From assembly GCA_934695425.1 (NCBI GenBank), contig CAKUVH010000013.1, positions 1-15,456 on the forward strand: DNA of 15,456 nucleotides, in the 5' to 3' direction. A model generated the notes under the pieces. That model had not been told where the DNA came from, did not search any database, and saw only the letters and a program-made list of their open reading frames with translations. This DNA is from an uncultured Eubacteriales bacterium (GTDB taxonomy: Bacteria; Bacillota; Clostridia; Oscillospirales; Acutalibacteraceae). Of the stretch, positions 1 through 6,598 are shown one piece after another (within the stretch, counting starts at the first letter, position 1; each line of letters starts with the position of its first letter). The position numbers and the translations under genes were made by a program.

Positions 1-1
1 T

Positions 2-94
2 ATGTATTATCTCGCCGAATGTGTTATACTTATCTAGCTCTGCATCAAACTCCAAAATATTTTTAGCTTTATCTATTATTAAAAACTTACTCAT
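2..94 (-). CDS. Hypothetical protein, C-terminus cut by window edge
   Basis: The first 31 residues of a gene that runs off the left edge, beginning MSKFLIIDKAKNILEFDAEL. Its ATG lies inside the end of the preceding gene (ATGAGTAA), so the two overlap by eight bases. A GAGGTGG ribosome site lies just upstream, which fits translational coupling. The visible part is too short to assign a family. It is the last visible member of the minus-strand early operon. Confidence 0.6.
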   Translation of the reverse strand, partial: MSKFLIIDKAKNILEFDAELDKYNTFGEIIH

Positions 95-338
95 TTGACC
101 ACCTCAAATAATCTTCTATAAAATTTTCTAATTCGGGTGTAAGCAAACCTCTTATGCTTAGTTCCCTTTGAAAATTCTCAACGTCCAAAATAGATCCTTC
201 CTTCATTTCGCATATCTTGTCCTCTAATTTGTAATTCTCCTCGCGTATATCGTCTAATGCTTTTTGTAAATCCATAAGTTCGCATTCAAGACTATCAATC
301 TCATTTTGTAAATCGTCTAATTCATCGCTTACTATCAA
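87..338 (-). CDS. Small coiled-coil protein of unknown function
   Basis: An 83-residue acidic protein. Residues about 5-47 show a regular heptad pattern of Leu and Ile among Glu, Asp and Lys, so a coiled coil and oligomerisation are likely. The C-terminal third (LLTPELENFIEDYLRW) looks like a short helical tail. I do not recognise a family. The start is a TTG: the ribosome site GGAGGTG lies six bases upstream, and the upstream zinc-ribbon gene ends just inside this one, so the genes overlap. It has no signal peptide or membrane segment. It lies downstream of the helicase, among small accessory genes of the phage replication region. Confidence 0.7.
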   Translation of the reverse strand: MIVSDELDDLQNEIDSLECELMDLQKALDDIREENYKLEDKICEMKEGSILDVENFQRELSIRGLLTPELENFIEDYLRWSNE

Positions 339-495
339 TTAAATTCACCTCCACTTTATTCCATTCACCACAATCAGGACATTGCGTGAATCGTTTCGTT
401 TCTTCGGTATCGGGGTTAAACCAAACTCCTATATCTTCATTACTTGCCACGAATTTCGCATTACATTTTTGACAATTTATAAAAGCTACAAGCAT
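322..495 (-). CDS. Small two-CxxC zinc-ribbon protein
   Basis: A 57-residue protein found by translating the gap between the helicase and the coiled-coil gene. It carries two CxxC pairs, C8-C11 (NCQKC) and C39-C42 (QCPDC), about 27 residues apart. This is the pattern of a zinc ribbon, so a zinc-bound nucleic-acid or protein contact module is likely. The ATG is three bases after the helicase stop codon and is preceded by GGTGGTGG. The 3' end overlaps the next gene, which starts at a TTG. The tight packing supports a real gene. Its partner and function are unknown. Confidence 0.7.
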   Translation of the reverse strand: MLVAFINCQKCNAKFVASNEDIGVWFNPDTEETKRFTQCPDCGEWNKVEVNLIDSKR

Positions 496-498
496 GCT

Positions 499-1880
499 TT
501 AGCCACCACCTTTTACCTTTTTAATTTTCGCCTTTAAAGCATTTAATAAACTTTCCTGTGTACTACTCTTCTCTTCTAAAGCATTCATGACATCAACGTC
601 CATTCCACTATCAATAACAATATGATGTATAAAAACTTTCTCTTTTTGTCCTTGCCTATAAAGTCTTGCATTCGCTTGTTGATACAATTCTAAGCTCCAA
701 TTAAGTCCGAACCAGATTATATGGCTTCCTCCCTCTTGCAAATTTAATCCATAAGCTGCCGATGCTGGGTGTGCTAAAAGTAAATCCAATTCGCCAGCAT
801 TCCACTTCGCTATATCCTCCGATGTTTTTAATAAACCTATCCTTAAATTGCTCTTTTCAAATGCTTTTAATATTCTTTCTAAGTCATGCTTAAAATTATA
901 AAATATTAATGCCGATTTCCCATTTAGACTTTCAACTAACTCCTTTAAAACCTCTATTTTTTTATCGTGTATTTCTAAATATGTCTTGTCCTCTCTATAA
1001 ACGGCTCCGTTACAGAACTGCAATAATTTATTTGTAAGTGCTGCCGCCGATGTCGCATCTATCTCGTCTACATCATCAATTTGCAAAAACATGTCTCTTT
1101 CAAATTCGTCGTATTTCTCTTGTGTTTTATTGTCAAACTTTATATACCTAACATCATCTATTTTCTCTGGCAATGCTAGATAATCTTTAGCTTGCAAACT
1201 GATGCATAAGTCTTTAATTTTTGATTTTATTAAATTTTCTGAAGATGCTCTCGGTTTATATTCGTATACGACATTTTGATTCCTAGCACCCTCATAAAAA
1301 TACTCTCGTCTATAAGCTGTTATCGTTTTACCTAATCGCTGTCCCTGGTCAAGTAAGTATATCTGTGACCATAAGTCTATTAAGCCATTCGGTGCTGGTG
1401 TTCCTGTAAGCCCGTATATTCTTTTAATTAACGGTCTAATTGTTTTTAATGCCTTAAATCTTTTTGCTCTATGATTTTTAAAGCTTGAGAGTTCATCTAT
1501 AACAACCGTATCAAACGGCCATGCCGATTTATAATAGTCCACTAGCCATTCAACATTTTCTCTGTTTATAACATAGATATCTGCATTCGTATTAAGTGCC
1601 GATATTCTTTTTTTTAAGGTACCCAAGACAGGTTGAACTCTTAAAAGCGATAGATGATCCCACTTATTTTGTTCTCTTGTCCATGTATCTTCAGCTACCG
1701 TCTTAGGTGCAATAACTAAAACCTTATTTACTAAAAATCTGTTATATATTAAATCATTAAGTGCTGTAAGTGTAATAATCGTCTTGCCGTAGTCCCATGT
1801 CTAGAAAAAGACCGTTTTACTGGAGACTTTATCATTTCTGAAATACAGTACTTTTGATATTCATGTGCATTAAATTTCAT
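499..1880 (-). pseudogene. SNF2/DEAD-type phage helicase, disrupted by two frameshifts
   Basis: Three reading frames together encode a phage SNF2-family superfamily 2 helicase of about 460 residues, the type usually found between VRR-NUC and late-early genes. The first frame gives MKFNAHEYQKYCISEMIKSP from the ATG at 1880. The long final frame holds Walker B (VVIDELSSFKN), LTGTPAPNG and motif VI (QQANARLYRQGQ). The Walker A region DMGLGKT can be rebuilt only if one base is removed near 1814 and another near 1789, so the intact protein cannot be made from this sequence as written. The longest open part starts at a TTG at 1626 or further upstream and lacks the ATP-binding loop. The start codon overlaps the stop of the upstream nuclease (ATGA). 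The damage may be true decay or sequence error. Confidence 0.85.
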
Positions 1881-2162
1881 TTGCTTAACCCCTCAATAAA
1901 TTCTTTTATTTTCTCTTCTGAATCAACCACCATGACGAAAGCTCCTAGTTCTCTTAATTTTTTTATCTGCATTTTCTGTAATGGTCTTGGCTTTTCGCCT
2001 GGTCTTTTTAATTCGGCAAAGCCTATTTTATTTCCTGGTAATACCACAAGTCTATCAGGCACTCCGTGCATTACCCGGGCTCACAAACTTATAGGCTTTG
2101 CCACCTAATTTTTTTACTTCATCTCTTAACTTTTTTTCGATATCGCTTTCTAATTTTTCCAT
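1877..2162 (-). pseudogene. VRR-NUC domain nuclease, frameshifted
   Basis: Two frames add up to one VRR-NUC protein of about 94 residues, a compact PD-(D/E)xK nuclease common in phage replication modules. The first frame starts at the ATG at 2162 and runs to KFVSPGNA, then hits a stop. The second continues as GVPDRLVVLPGNKIGFAELK, carrying the catalytic Asp and the ExK pair, and ends at 1877. Removing one base near 2066 joins them exactly. Homologues are encoded just upstream of the SNF2 helicase, as here, and the two genes overlap by ATGA. The 5' end overlaps the preceding small gene by about 13 bases. Confidence 0.85.
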
Positions 2163-2395
2163 AAGACACCGCTTTCGACTTCTATGAAATCATTATCTAA
2201 AAATTGCAAATATGTTGGCACATCCCAATGTGATGGATTCTTGTTTGTACCAGGTTTATACAAATGTATAATTGCACCGCCACTCGAAAAATAAAAATTT
2301 CCGTATCTATCTCTATACAAGACATTTTGGGGTAATTCTTTTTTATTTGCTAATCCCAATATTTCTATCCCGTCATAAAATTTTGTATGTTTCAT
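2150..2395 (-). CDS. Small phage protein of unknown function
   Basis: An 81-residue protein beginning MKHTKFYDGIEILGLANKKE. I chose the ATG at 2395 because GAGAGGAG lies eight bases upstream; the ATG at 2401 is too close to that site. Residues such as YRDRYGNFYFSSGGAIIHLY suggest a small beta-rich fold. There is no cysteine cluster, membrane segment or recognised motif. It sits between the candidate origin repeats and the VRR-NUC gene, whose start it overlaps, so it belongs to the replication operon. Confidence 0.65.
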   Translation of the reverse strand: MKHTKFYDGIEILGLANKKELPQNVLYRDRYGNFYFSSGGAIIHLYKPGTNKNPSHWDVPTYLQFLDNDFIEVESGVLWKN

Positions 2396-2419
2396 TTTCA
2401 TATCTCCTCTCAAATATTT

Positions 2420-2623
2420 TGTTCCACCCTCCCCCTATATATATATATTTATTTAAAGTATCTCCTTTATCTCCCACTAAAATTAAAAAACTTTCCATAA
2501 ATCACTTACTTTTATATAAAAGGTAGTAGATAACCCTGGAACAAGTGGAACACCGTACCGCTGTATGTGTTCCACCTGGAACAAGTGTGACATGACACTT
2601 GGAACATTTATTTTTTTGTTCCA
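2420..2623. repeat. TGGAACA repeat cluster, candidate replication origin
   Basis: Seven copies of the heptamer TGGAACA or its complement lie within about 200 bases. Direct copies start at 2537, 2546, 2577 and 2600; inverted copies start at 2420, 2568 and 2617. Two pairs are exactly nine bases apart. Two dyads are visible: TGGAACAC facing GTGTTCCA, and AAGTGT facing ACACTT. AT-rich DNA, including TATATATATATTTATTTAAA and the palindrome CTTTTATATAAAAG, adjoins the cluster. The leftmost copies flank the gap after the primase-helicase gene. The arrangement fits iterons plus an unwinding element, but operator sites are an alternative. Confidence 0.5.
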
Positions 2624-4971
2624 GGCTCTTTTCTTGCATATTTTCTTTTTAATTCTCCTTTATCTCCATTCCTATACCTTACATTCTCATATCCTATCAT
2701 TTTCATTTCTGAACCAAAACTTCCATTGTTAACAGGTTGATAACCATTTTCAATGCACCAGTATTTGTATTGATTATAAACTTCCACGGGCGTATACTTC
2801 TCGATGTCATAGTTTTCATCGTCTGCCATAGCCTGCAAAAATCCGACAATTTGATTGTTATATGCTTCATAATCTTTTTTAGTCTTCTCAACAGCACTCG
2901 CCTTTGTAAAGTCACCGTTTTTTATCAATCTTGAAAGCCCTTTAACCCCCAGAGCAATTCCATACTCTATACACTCTTCCATTTTTAGCTTGGAATTGAT
3001 TTTAGGATCGTAATCGTTATCCGACGGTTTAAATTTTGCATTAAAAGGAATTATACACATTCTTTTGTTACCAGTACCACTACTCTTATCTTCTGTCCTT
3101 GGCAATCTATTTGCACTGAAAATTAGCTTTGCGTAGTTGTTAAAATCAAATGGGTCTCTTCCTTTTCGTTCAACATTTATCGTTTCGCCAGTTGATAACT
3201 TCTTAAAAGTAGAAGAACTTGTGTTAAATTTTTCGGTTATGTCATCACCTATATTAGCTAATTTCCCAACCAATTCTGCTGTTTTAAACCTATCGCCCAA
3301 TTCTTTAAAATCCAAGGAACTGTAATTTTTACAGCCTAATATATTTTTCAAAAAATTCAAAAATACAGACTTTCCATTATCAGAACTCGGACCATATAGA
3401 AAAAACGATTTTCTATAAATATTACTTCTGTAAAAAGAATAGCCTATCATTTCTTCTAGCAGTGCTCTCAATTCAGTATCGTAACAACAAACTTTATTTA
3501 GTACTTTATCTACTAGTTCATTGTAGGCACCTTCACGATAATCATGCGGAATTAAATTCGTAACAATAAGCTCTGGTCTAGCTTGCTCTAAAATACCAGT
3601 TTCTATGTTGTATAATCCGTTTTTAAAAGCCACATAGTTCGCAAAATCTTTATTTTCAGATACAGGTACAATCAATTTAAGATATTCTATACACTCATTC
3701 CTCTTTGCCTTAAGCATTTCTGGTATGAGCATTAAAAACTTGCGTTGTATTAAATTCTCATCTTGAACATATACCCCATTCGCATAAATATACAGCTCAT
3801 CATTTATTAAGACAATGTGCTCATTCTGTGCAACATATTCACAAAACTTTTTTATCTTAAACTTATTATTTTCGTAAAAAACAGGTGCTAATCCTGCACT
3901 AGGATCATTCTTAAAATCCTCTATTGCTTTCTGATATCTGTAATCCTTTATTTCAGGAAGTTCTTCGACAAATTTACACATAGCATTAAAACTAGGTCTT
4001 GCTTTCCCGTTTTTATCTTCGGGTGTATCTTTGTCCAAGTGTCCAAATTTATGTATCCTCACTAAATCAAAAGCATTGCAGTTCTTACCACAAGCAGGGT
4101 CTGTTGCATGGTAACTGTGCATAAACCACCCATTATCATAAACCACTGCTCCGTTAGTTGTAGTACTCCCAACATGCGTATATTTATCTTTAAAATCTCC
4201 CGGCACATAAACATCTGATAAAAAAGAATCTATTGCTTTATATACATCGTAAACACTACAGAAAGCTCCTACAATTCCCTCTTTAAGACTAGGGTCACCT
4301 AATTTTTTTATTTCTTTTTTTATTATCTCGTATTCATCTGTCGCGTGTGGCCACTCTTTTGTATCTTTCCAGTTTTTATAAAATTTTAAAACTTCCTTTC
4401 CGTCAAGAAAAGGTTTATCCAAATAAGAAAATATAAACTCACTGTCAGAACTACAACTCGGCCAATACATAAGCCTTGATGCCTCAAATGTTGTTTTGTC
4501 CATTATTTTCATATCTATAACATTTGCAACATATCTTGCTATGGGCTCATATTCATCTGGAGTGCAGTCTTCGCTTAACGGAATAATAATTCTCAATCTA
4601 GGTTTAGCCCTGCAATGACTTCTTGTTGAATAGGTACAGTATGCGCACCCCAGCCCGTTTAAAATAGACAAAATCCTCTCGGTTTCTCCTGGTTCGATGT
4701 TGTCAGCATCTAAGCAAATCAAGGAACGACTAACAACATTTTCTGCTTTTCTCCTGTTATCTTTCAAAATACCACCAACAAATCCACCAACATCTTTAAG
4801 ATTTCCTCTTGTGTTACTATCAAGCTTTTTATATTCCTCATATGTTTCAGTTGTTCTTATTGGGCTCCCAAGCTTATTCACTAGTTCAGACCAATAAATT
4901 TCTTGTATGTCCCAATTTAGAGACTTTCTACTTTTTCCAATTGATATTCTTAATTTTCTATCGTGCTTCAT
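2608..4971 (-). CDS. Bifunctional primase / SF3 helicase (P4/D5 family)
   Basis: A 787-residue replication protein that would synthesise primers and unwind DNA at the phage fork. The N-terminal part resembles archaeo-eukaryotic primase-like domains, with the metal-binding DAD at 88-90 (LICLDADN) and ASRLMYWPS at 164-172. The C-terminal part is a D5/P4-type superfamily 3 helicase with Walker A GPSSDNGKS (527-535), Walker B-like ANIGDD (572-577) and the sensor stretch KLIFSANRLPR (615-625). Length and domain order match phage primase-helicases, and all key residues are present. GGAGGTG precedes the ATG. The 3' end carries one copy of the TGGAACA repeat, so the candidate origin abuts the gene. 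Confidence 0.92.
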   Translation of the reverse strand: MKHDRKLRISIGKSRKSLNWDIQEIYWSELVNKLGSPIRTTETYEEYKKLDSNTRGNLKDVGGFVGGILKDNRRKAENVVSRSLICLDADNIEPGETERILSILNGLGCAYCTYSTRSHCRAKPRLRIIIPLSEDCTPDEYEPIARYVANVIDMKIMDKTTFEASRLMYWPSCSSDSEFIFSYLDKPFLDGKEVLKFYKNWKDTKEWPHATDEYEIIKKEIKKLGDPSLKEGIVGAFCSVYDVYKAIDSFLSDVYVPGDFKDKYTHVGSTTTNGAVVYDNGWFMHSYHATDPACGKNCNAFDLVRIHKFGHLDKDTPEDKNGKARPSFNAMCKFVEELPEIKDYRYQKAIEDFKNDPSAGLAPVFYENNKFKIKKFCEYVAQNEHIVLINDELYIYANGVYVQDENLIQRKFLMLIPEMLKAKRNECIEYLKLIVPVSENKDFANYVAFKNGLYNIETGILEQARPELIVTNLIPHDYREGAYNELVDKVLNKVCCYDTELRALLEEMIGYSFYRSNIYRKSFFLYGPSSDNGKSVFLNFLKNILGCKNYSSLDFKELGDRFKTAELVGKLANIGDDITEKFNTSSSTFKKLSTGETINVERKGRDPFDFNNYAKLIFSANRLPRTEDKSSGTGNKRMCIIPFNAKFKPSDNDYDPKINSKLKMEECIEYGIALGVKGLSRLIKNGDFTKASAVEKTKKDYEAYNNQIVGFLQAMADDENYDIEKYTPVEVYNQYKYWCIENGYQPVNNGSFGSEMKMIGYENVRYRNGDKGELKRKYARKEPGTKK

Positions 4972-4986
4972 CTAAGCACCTCCGTT

Positions 4987-5238
4987 TTACATTTGTACTT
5001 CTTTAGCTTTTTTACATTGATTTGCTATAAAATCATCTAAATCTTTTTCTAAATACCACAATAGATTAAGTACAGCACTACACAATGGTCTGCAAGTTTC
5101 ATACTTTGTAACATATTCGTATAGTTGTTTGGGCTGCACATCAAAACATTCAGACATCATTACGCCAACTAGCCCTTTTAAATCTTGTAATTCTGCACTT
5201 ACATTTTCTAACTTATCAAAACATTCTTGTTCATCCAT
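4987..5238 (-). CDS. Small hypothetical phage protein
   Basis: An 83-residue mainly helical protein starting MDEQECFDKLENVSAELQDL. An ATG 18 bases upstream is open, but it would translate the AGGAGG ribosome site, so the ATG at 5238 is the better start. Four cysteines are scattered, with no metal-binding spacing. I do not recognise a family. It immediately precedes the primase-helicase gene, with a 15-base gap, and lies just outside the regulatory cassette. Confidence 0.65.
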   Translation of the reverse strand: MDEQECFDKLENVSAELQDLKGLVGVMMSECFDVQPKQLYEYVTKYETCRPLCSAVLNLLWYLEKDLDDFIANQCKKAKEVQM

Positions 5239-5271
5239 AAAAAATCCTCCTATCATGCCCCAAAAAGACCT

Positions 5272-5300
5272 TTGACAGGAGGATAAAACTGCTGTATAAT
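5272..5300 (+). promoter_or_regulatory. Consensus sigma-A promoter for a plus-strand RNA
   Basis: TTGACA at 5272-5277 and TATAAT at 5295-5300, separated by exactly 17 bases. Both hexamers match the consensus perfectly. It points opposite to every neighbouring gene and leads into a short structured region with no credible ORF. Transcription should start near 5306-5308. Confidence 0.8.
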
Positions 5301-5306
5301 AAATAC

Positions 5307-5400
5307 GGCAATTAGACCTAGTGTCTAGGTTGCTTTTTGAGGCTACTAACCACTGAATAAGTTTCTCAGGCGAATGCAGTGTTTAGTAGTTTTTATTTAT
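5307..5400 (+). ncRNA. Putative small structured RNA
   Basis: A transcript of about 95 nt is predicted from the consensus promoter at 5272-5300 to the terminator at 5343-5396. The 5' part folds as ACCTAG-TGT-CTAGGT (5316-5330), extended by GCA/TGC and followed by five Ts, so some transcripts might end early. The 3' part is a long hairpin. The only ATG, at 5374, lies inside the terminator loop, and the ORF from it is a shadow of the AbrB-type gene. The RNA runs convergently into that gene and overlaps its stop codon, so it would be antisense to the end of the mRNA. The layout recalls antisense RNAs of type I toxin-antitoxin loci. No Rfam family is claimed. Confidence 0.6.
5343..5396 (+). terminator. 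Intrinsic terminator of the small RNA
   Basis: The arm CTACTAAcCACTG (5343-5355) pairs with CAGTGtTTAGTAG (5377-5389): twelve base pairs with one mismatch and a 21-base loop. TTTTTATTT follows. The T tract is only on the plus side, so the terminator belongs to the plus-strand RNA rather than the minus-strand operon. Confidence 0.8.
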
Positions 5401-5570
5401 TTCTTTTCAATTATTATTTTTTTATCTTTTTCATCATACTTCAAGTTAACTTCTCTATCTTCTGGAGAAATTCCCATTGATTTCAACCAACTTATAGGAA
5501 GTGTTATTTTTGTATTCGTAGATCCCCTGCCATCTTTACCAAATATTACTTTCAATTTTCTTTCCTCCAT
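5397..5570 (-). CDS. AbrB/MazE/SpoVT-type DNA-binding protein
   Basis: A 57-residue protein, MEERKLKVIFGKDGRGSTNT and onward, with the swapped-hairpin AbrB pattern: a short strand, a Gly-rich turn, TKITLPISWLKSMGI, then a charged strand pair ending KKIIIEKK. Such proteins bind DNA as dimers and act as transition-state regulators or antitoxins. The frame is open upstream to 5663, but the ATG at 5570 is preceded by GGAGAGGAGG and matches family length. The gene follows the 40-residue ORF, shares its promoter, and ends inside the terminator region of the convergent small RNA. No toxin gene of the MazF type is adjacent, so an autoregulator role is more likely than a classical antitoxin. Confidence 0.75.
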   Translation of the reverse strand: MEERKLKVIFGKDGRGSTNTKITLPISWLKSMGISPEDREVNLKYDEKDKKIIIEKK

Positions 5571-5580
5571 ATAATAAAGA

Positions 5581-5640
5581 CCTCCTCTCCTTGACACAGG
5601 TATGTTTTTGATATATACTCTGTCTCGGAGAGGAAGGAGG
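5581..5640 (-). promoter_or_regulatory. Hairpin covering the ribosome site of the AbrB-type gene
   Basis: In the minus-strand transcript, CCTCTCC (5633-5627) can pair with GGAGAGG (5590-5584), which is part of the ribosome site. The stem extends by CCT/AGG across a one-base bulge, and GACA/TGTC pairs further in. The 5' arm begins just after the stop codon of the 40-residue ORF, so a ribosome finishing that ORF could open the stem. This suggests translational coupling or leader-peptide control. The pairing is seen directly; the role is inferred. Confidence 0.5.
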
Positions 5641-5654
5641 CTTTTAAAAGCCTC
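5637..5654. repeat. Perfect 18-base palindrome at the small ORF stop
   Basis: GAGGCTTTTAAAAGCCTC reads identically on both strands and contains the stop codon of the 40-residue ORF. It could be an operator for a dimeric regulator such as the adjacent AbrB-type protein, or could form a hairpin in the mRNA. No T tract follows, so it is not a terminator. Confidence 0.5.
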
Positions 5655-5766
5655 TCTCTTCAATGCCTTTGTGGATTGCTTTTAGCTGTGCGTTAAATTT
5701 AGCTTTCCACAAGTCTTTTGGTGTTTGGTTGCCGCCAAGCACCTTTTTTATTAACTTTTTTAGCAT
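5644..5766 (-). CDS. 40-residue cationic ORF / possible leader peptide
   Basis: A short ORF beginning MLKKLIKKVLGGNQTPKDLW and ending GIEERGF. It has about ten basic against three acidic residues, and its first ten residues would form an amphipathic basic helix. A near-ideal AAAGGAGG site lies seven bases upstream, and a consensus promoter drives it. The stop codon lies inside the perfect 18-base palindrome centred near 5645, right before the hairpin that covers the next ribosome site. It could be a leader peptide that controls the AbrB-type gene, a small membrane-active peptide, or a small partner protein. It is not long or hydrophobic enough for a typical type I toxin. I recognise no family. 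Confidence 0.6.
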   Translation of the reverse strand: MLKKLIKKVLGGNQTPKDLWKAKFNAQLKAIHKGIEERGF

Positions 5767-5798
5767 TTTATGGACCTCCTTTCCTTTAGAATGTCTTT

Positions 5799-5827
5799 AT
5801 TATATATCACGTACCCGTATGTGTCAA
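5799..5827 (-). promoter_or_regulatory. Consensus sigma-A promoter of the AbrB-type cassette
   Basis: On the minus strand, TTGACA (5827-5822) and TATAAT (5804-5799) are separated by 17 bases. Both hexamers are perfect. The spacer holds ACGGGTACGTG, which could be a regulator site. The start of transcription near 5792 gives a 25-base leader to the 40-residue ORF. This gives the cassette expression independent of the early operon, possibly in the lysogen. Confidence 0.8.
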
Positions 5828-5948
5828 TAATTATTTTAAAATATTTTTCAGAATCTGCTAGCTACTGATACTACTGCATTTGTCTGATTAACTATTCAGT
5901 TTTCAATGTACATTTTCATTTTTCTATTGATTTAATTTATCAAGCCAA

Positions 5949-6581
5949 TCATATTTCAAAATCTCTAACCTTTATTTTAGTAATTACTCTTTCCTCATTT
6001 ACATCTGAAAGTTCTACTTTCGGTCTACCAACAAGTCCTTCACTATCAGCGGTACCTATTTTTGATTTTGGCTTTGTTTTCACATAATCAACTGCCTCTT
6101 GTAGTGTGCCTTCAAGTACTATTGGCACCGTGTCTATTCCAAAATATTTCCCAATTTCTTCAACATCTTCTCTTGGCAAATATTTACCATCAGCCATTGC
6201 ATCAAATAGTATAAAGTCTTGTCCTTTTCTATAAGCTCCTCCACTTTGTATTTTTTCGCCATACCCTTCGCCGAAAAGTATAACTTCTATTTTTCCAAAT
6301 TTTTGTTCAAATAATTGCTCATTAGCCTCGCCTAAAAATAAATTTGATAACCTATTTGCTAAAGCCGATGGTATCTGAGCATTATCAGTTCTGCCATAAA
6401 AACTTACTCTATGTCCATCCCAATATATTCTTATGTTCATACCGTCTATTTTCTCTGTAAATTGCCAAACATTATCAGCTAGATATTTTAATGTTTCACT
6501 TCTGTATTTCCCCTCTACTGTCTTTTTGGTTTGTTCATCTCTTGCAAATACTGCTTTAATTTTGTGATATTCTACTAACAT
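5949..6581 (-). CDS. Minimal RNA ligase (Rnl2-like nucleotidyltransferase)
   Basis: A 210-residue ATP-dependent ligase of the RNA_ligase family, which seals nicks through a lysyl-AMP intermediate. All nucleotidyltransferase motifs are visible: motif I EKIDGMNIR (lysine at residue 44 of this start), FYGRTDNA, motif III LFGEGYGEK, motif IV EGLVGRP and motif V TKIKVRDF. It is shorter than T4 Rnl2 and has no C-terminal accessory domain. The ATG at 6581 has GGAGGG nine bases upstream. An ATG at 6599 overlaps the polymerase stop codon but would translate that site. Its place directly after the polymerase suggests repair of nicked RNA, for example tRNA cut by host defences, or of RNA-containing nicks in DNA. 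Confidence 0.87.
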   Translation of the reverse strand: MLVEYHKIKAVFARDEQTKKTVEGKYRSETLKYLADNVWQFTEKIDGMNIRIYWDGHRVSFYGRTDNAQIPSALANRLSNLFLGEANEQLFEQKFGKIEVILFGEGYGEKIQSGGAYRKGQDFILFDAMADGKYLPREDVEEIGKYFGIDTVPIVLEGTLQEAVDYVKTKPKSKIGTADSEGLVGRPKVELSDVNEERVITKIKVRDFEI

Positions 6582-6598
6582 ATATTTTTCTCCCTCCA

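Noticed and set aside
1854..2108. Plus-strand ORFs opposite the VRR-NUC and helicase region
   Set aside because: They are shadows: the minus-strand frames show clear family motifs, and the plus frames have no ribosome site or recognisable domain.
2373..2498. A 41-residue minus-strand ORF starting MESFLILVGDKG in the gap before the small gene
   Set aside because: It has no ribosome site, overlaps the better-supported gene starting at 2395, and much of it is low-complexity AT sequence.
2537..2606. TGGAACA repeats as a CRISPR array
   Set aside because: The repeats are only seven bases, in both orientations with irregular spacing, and no cas genes are present; the DUF2800 nuclease is Cas4-like by fold but belongs to phage recombination modules.
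5374..5574. Plus-strand hydrophobic ORF that could be a type I toxin
   Set aside because: It starts in the loop of the small-RNA terminator, has no good ribosome site, and is the antisense of the Lys-rich AbrB-type gene, which produces Phe/Ile-rich shadows.
5637..5654. 18-base palindrome as a terminator
   Set aside because: It has no loop and no following T tract, and the AbrB-type gene continues downstream from the same promoter.
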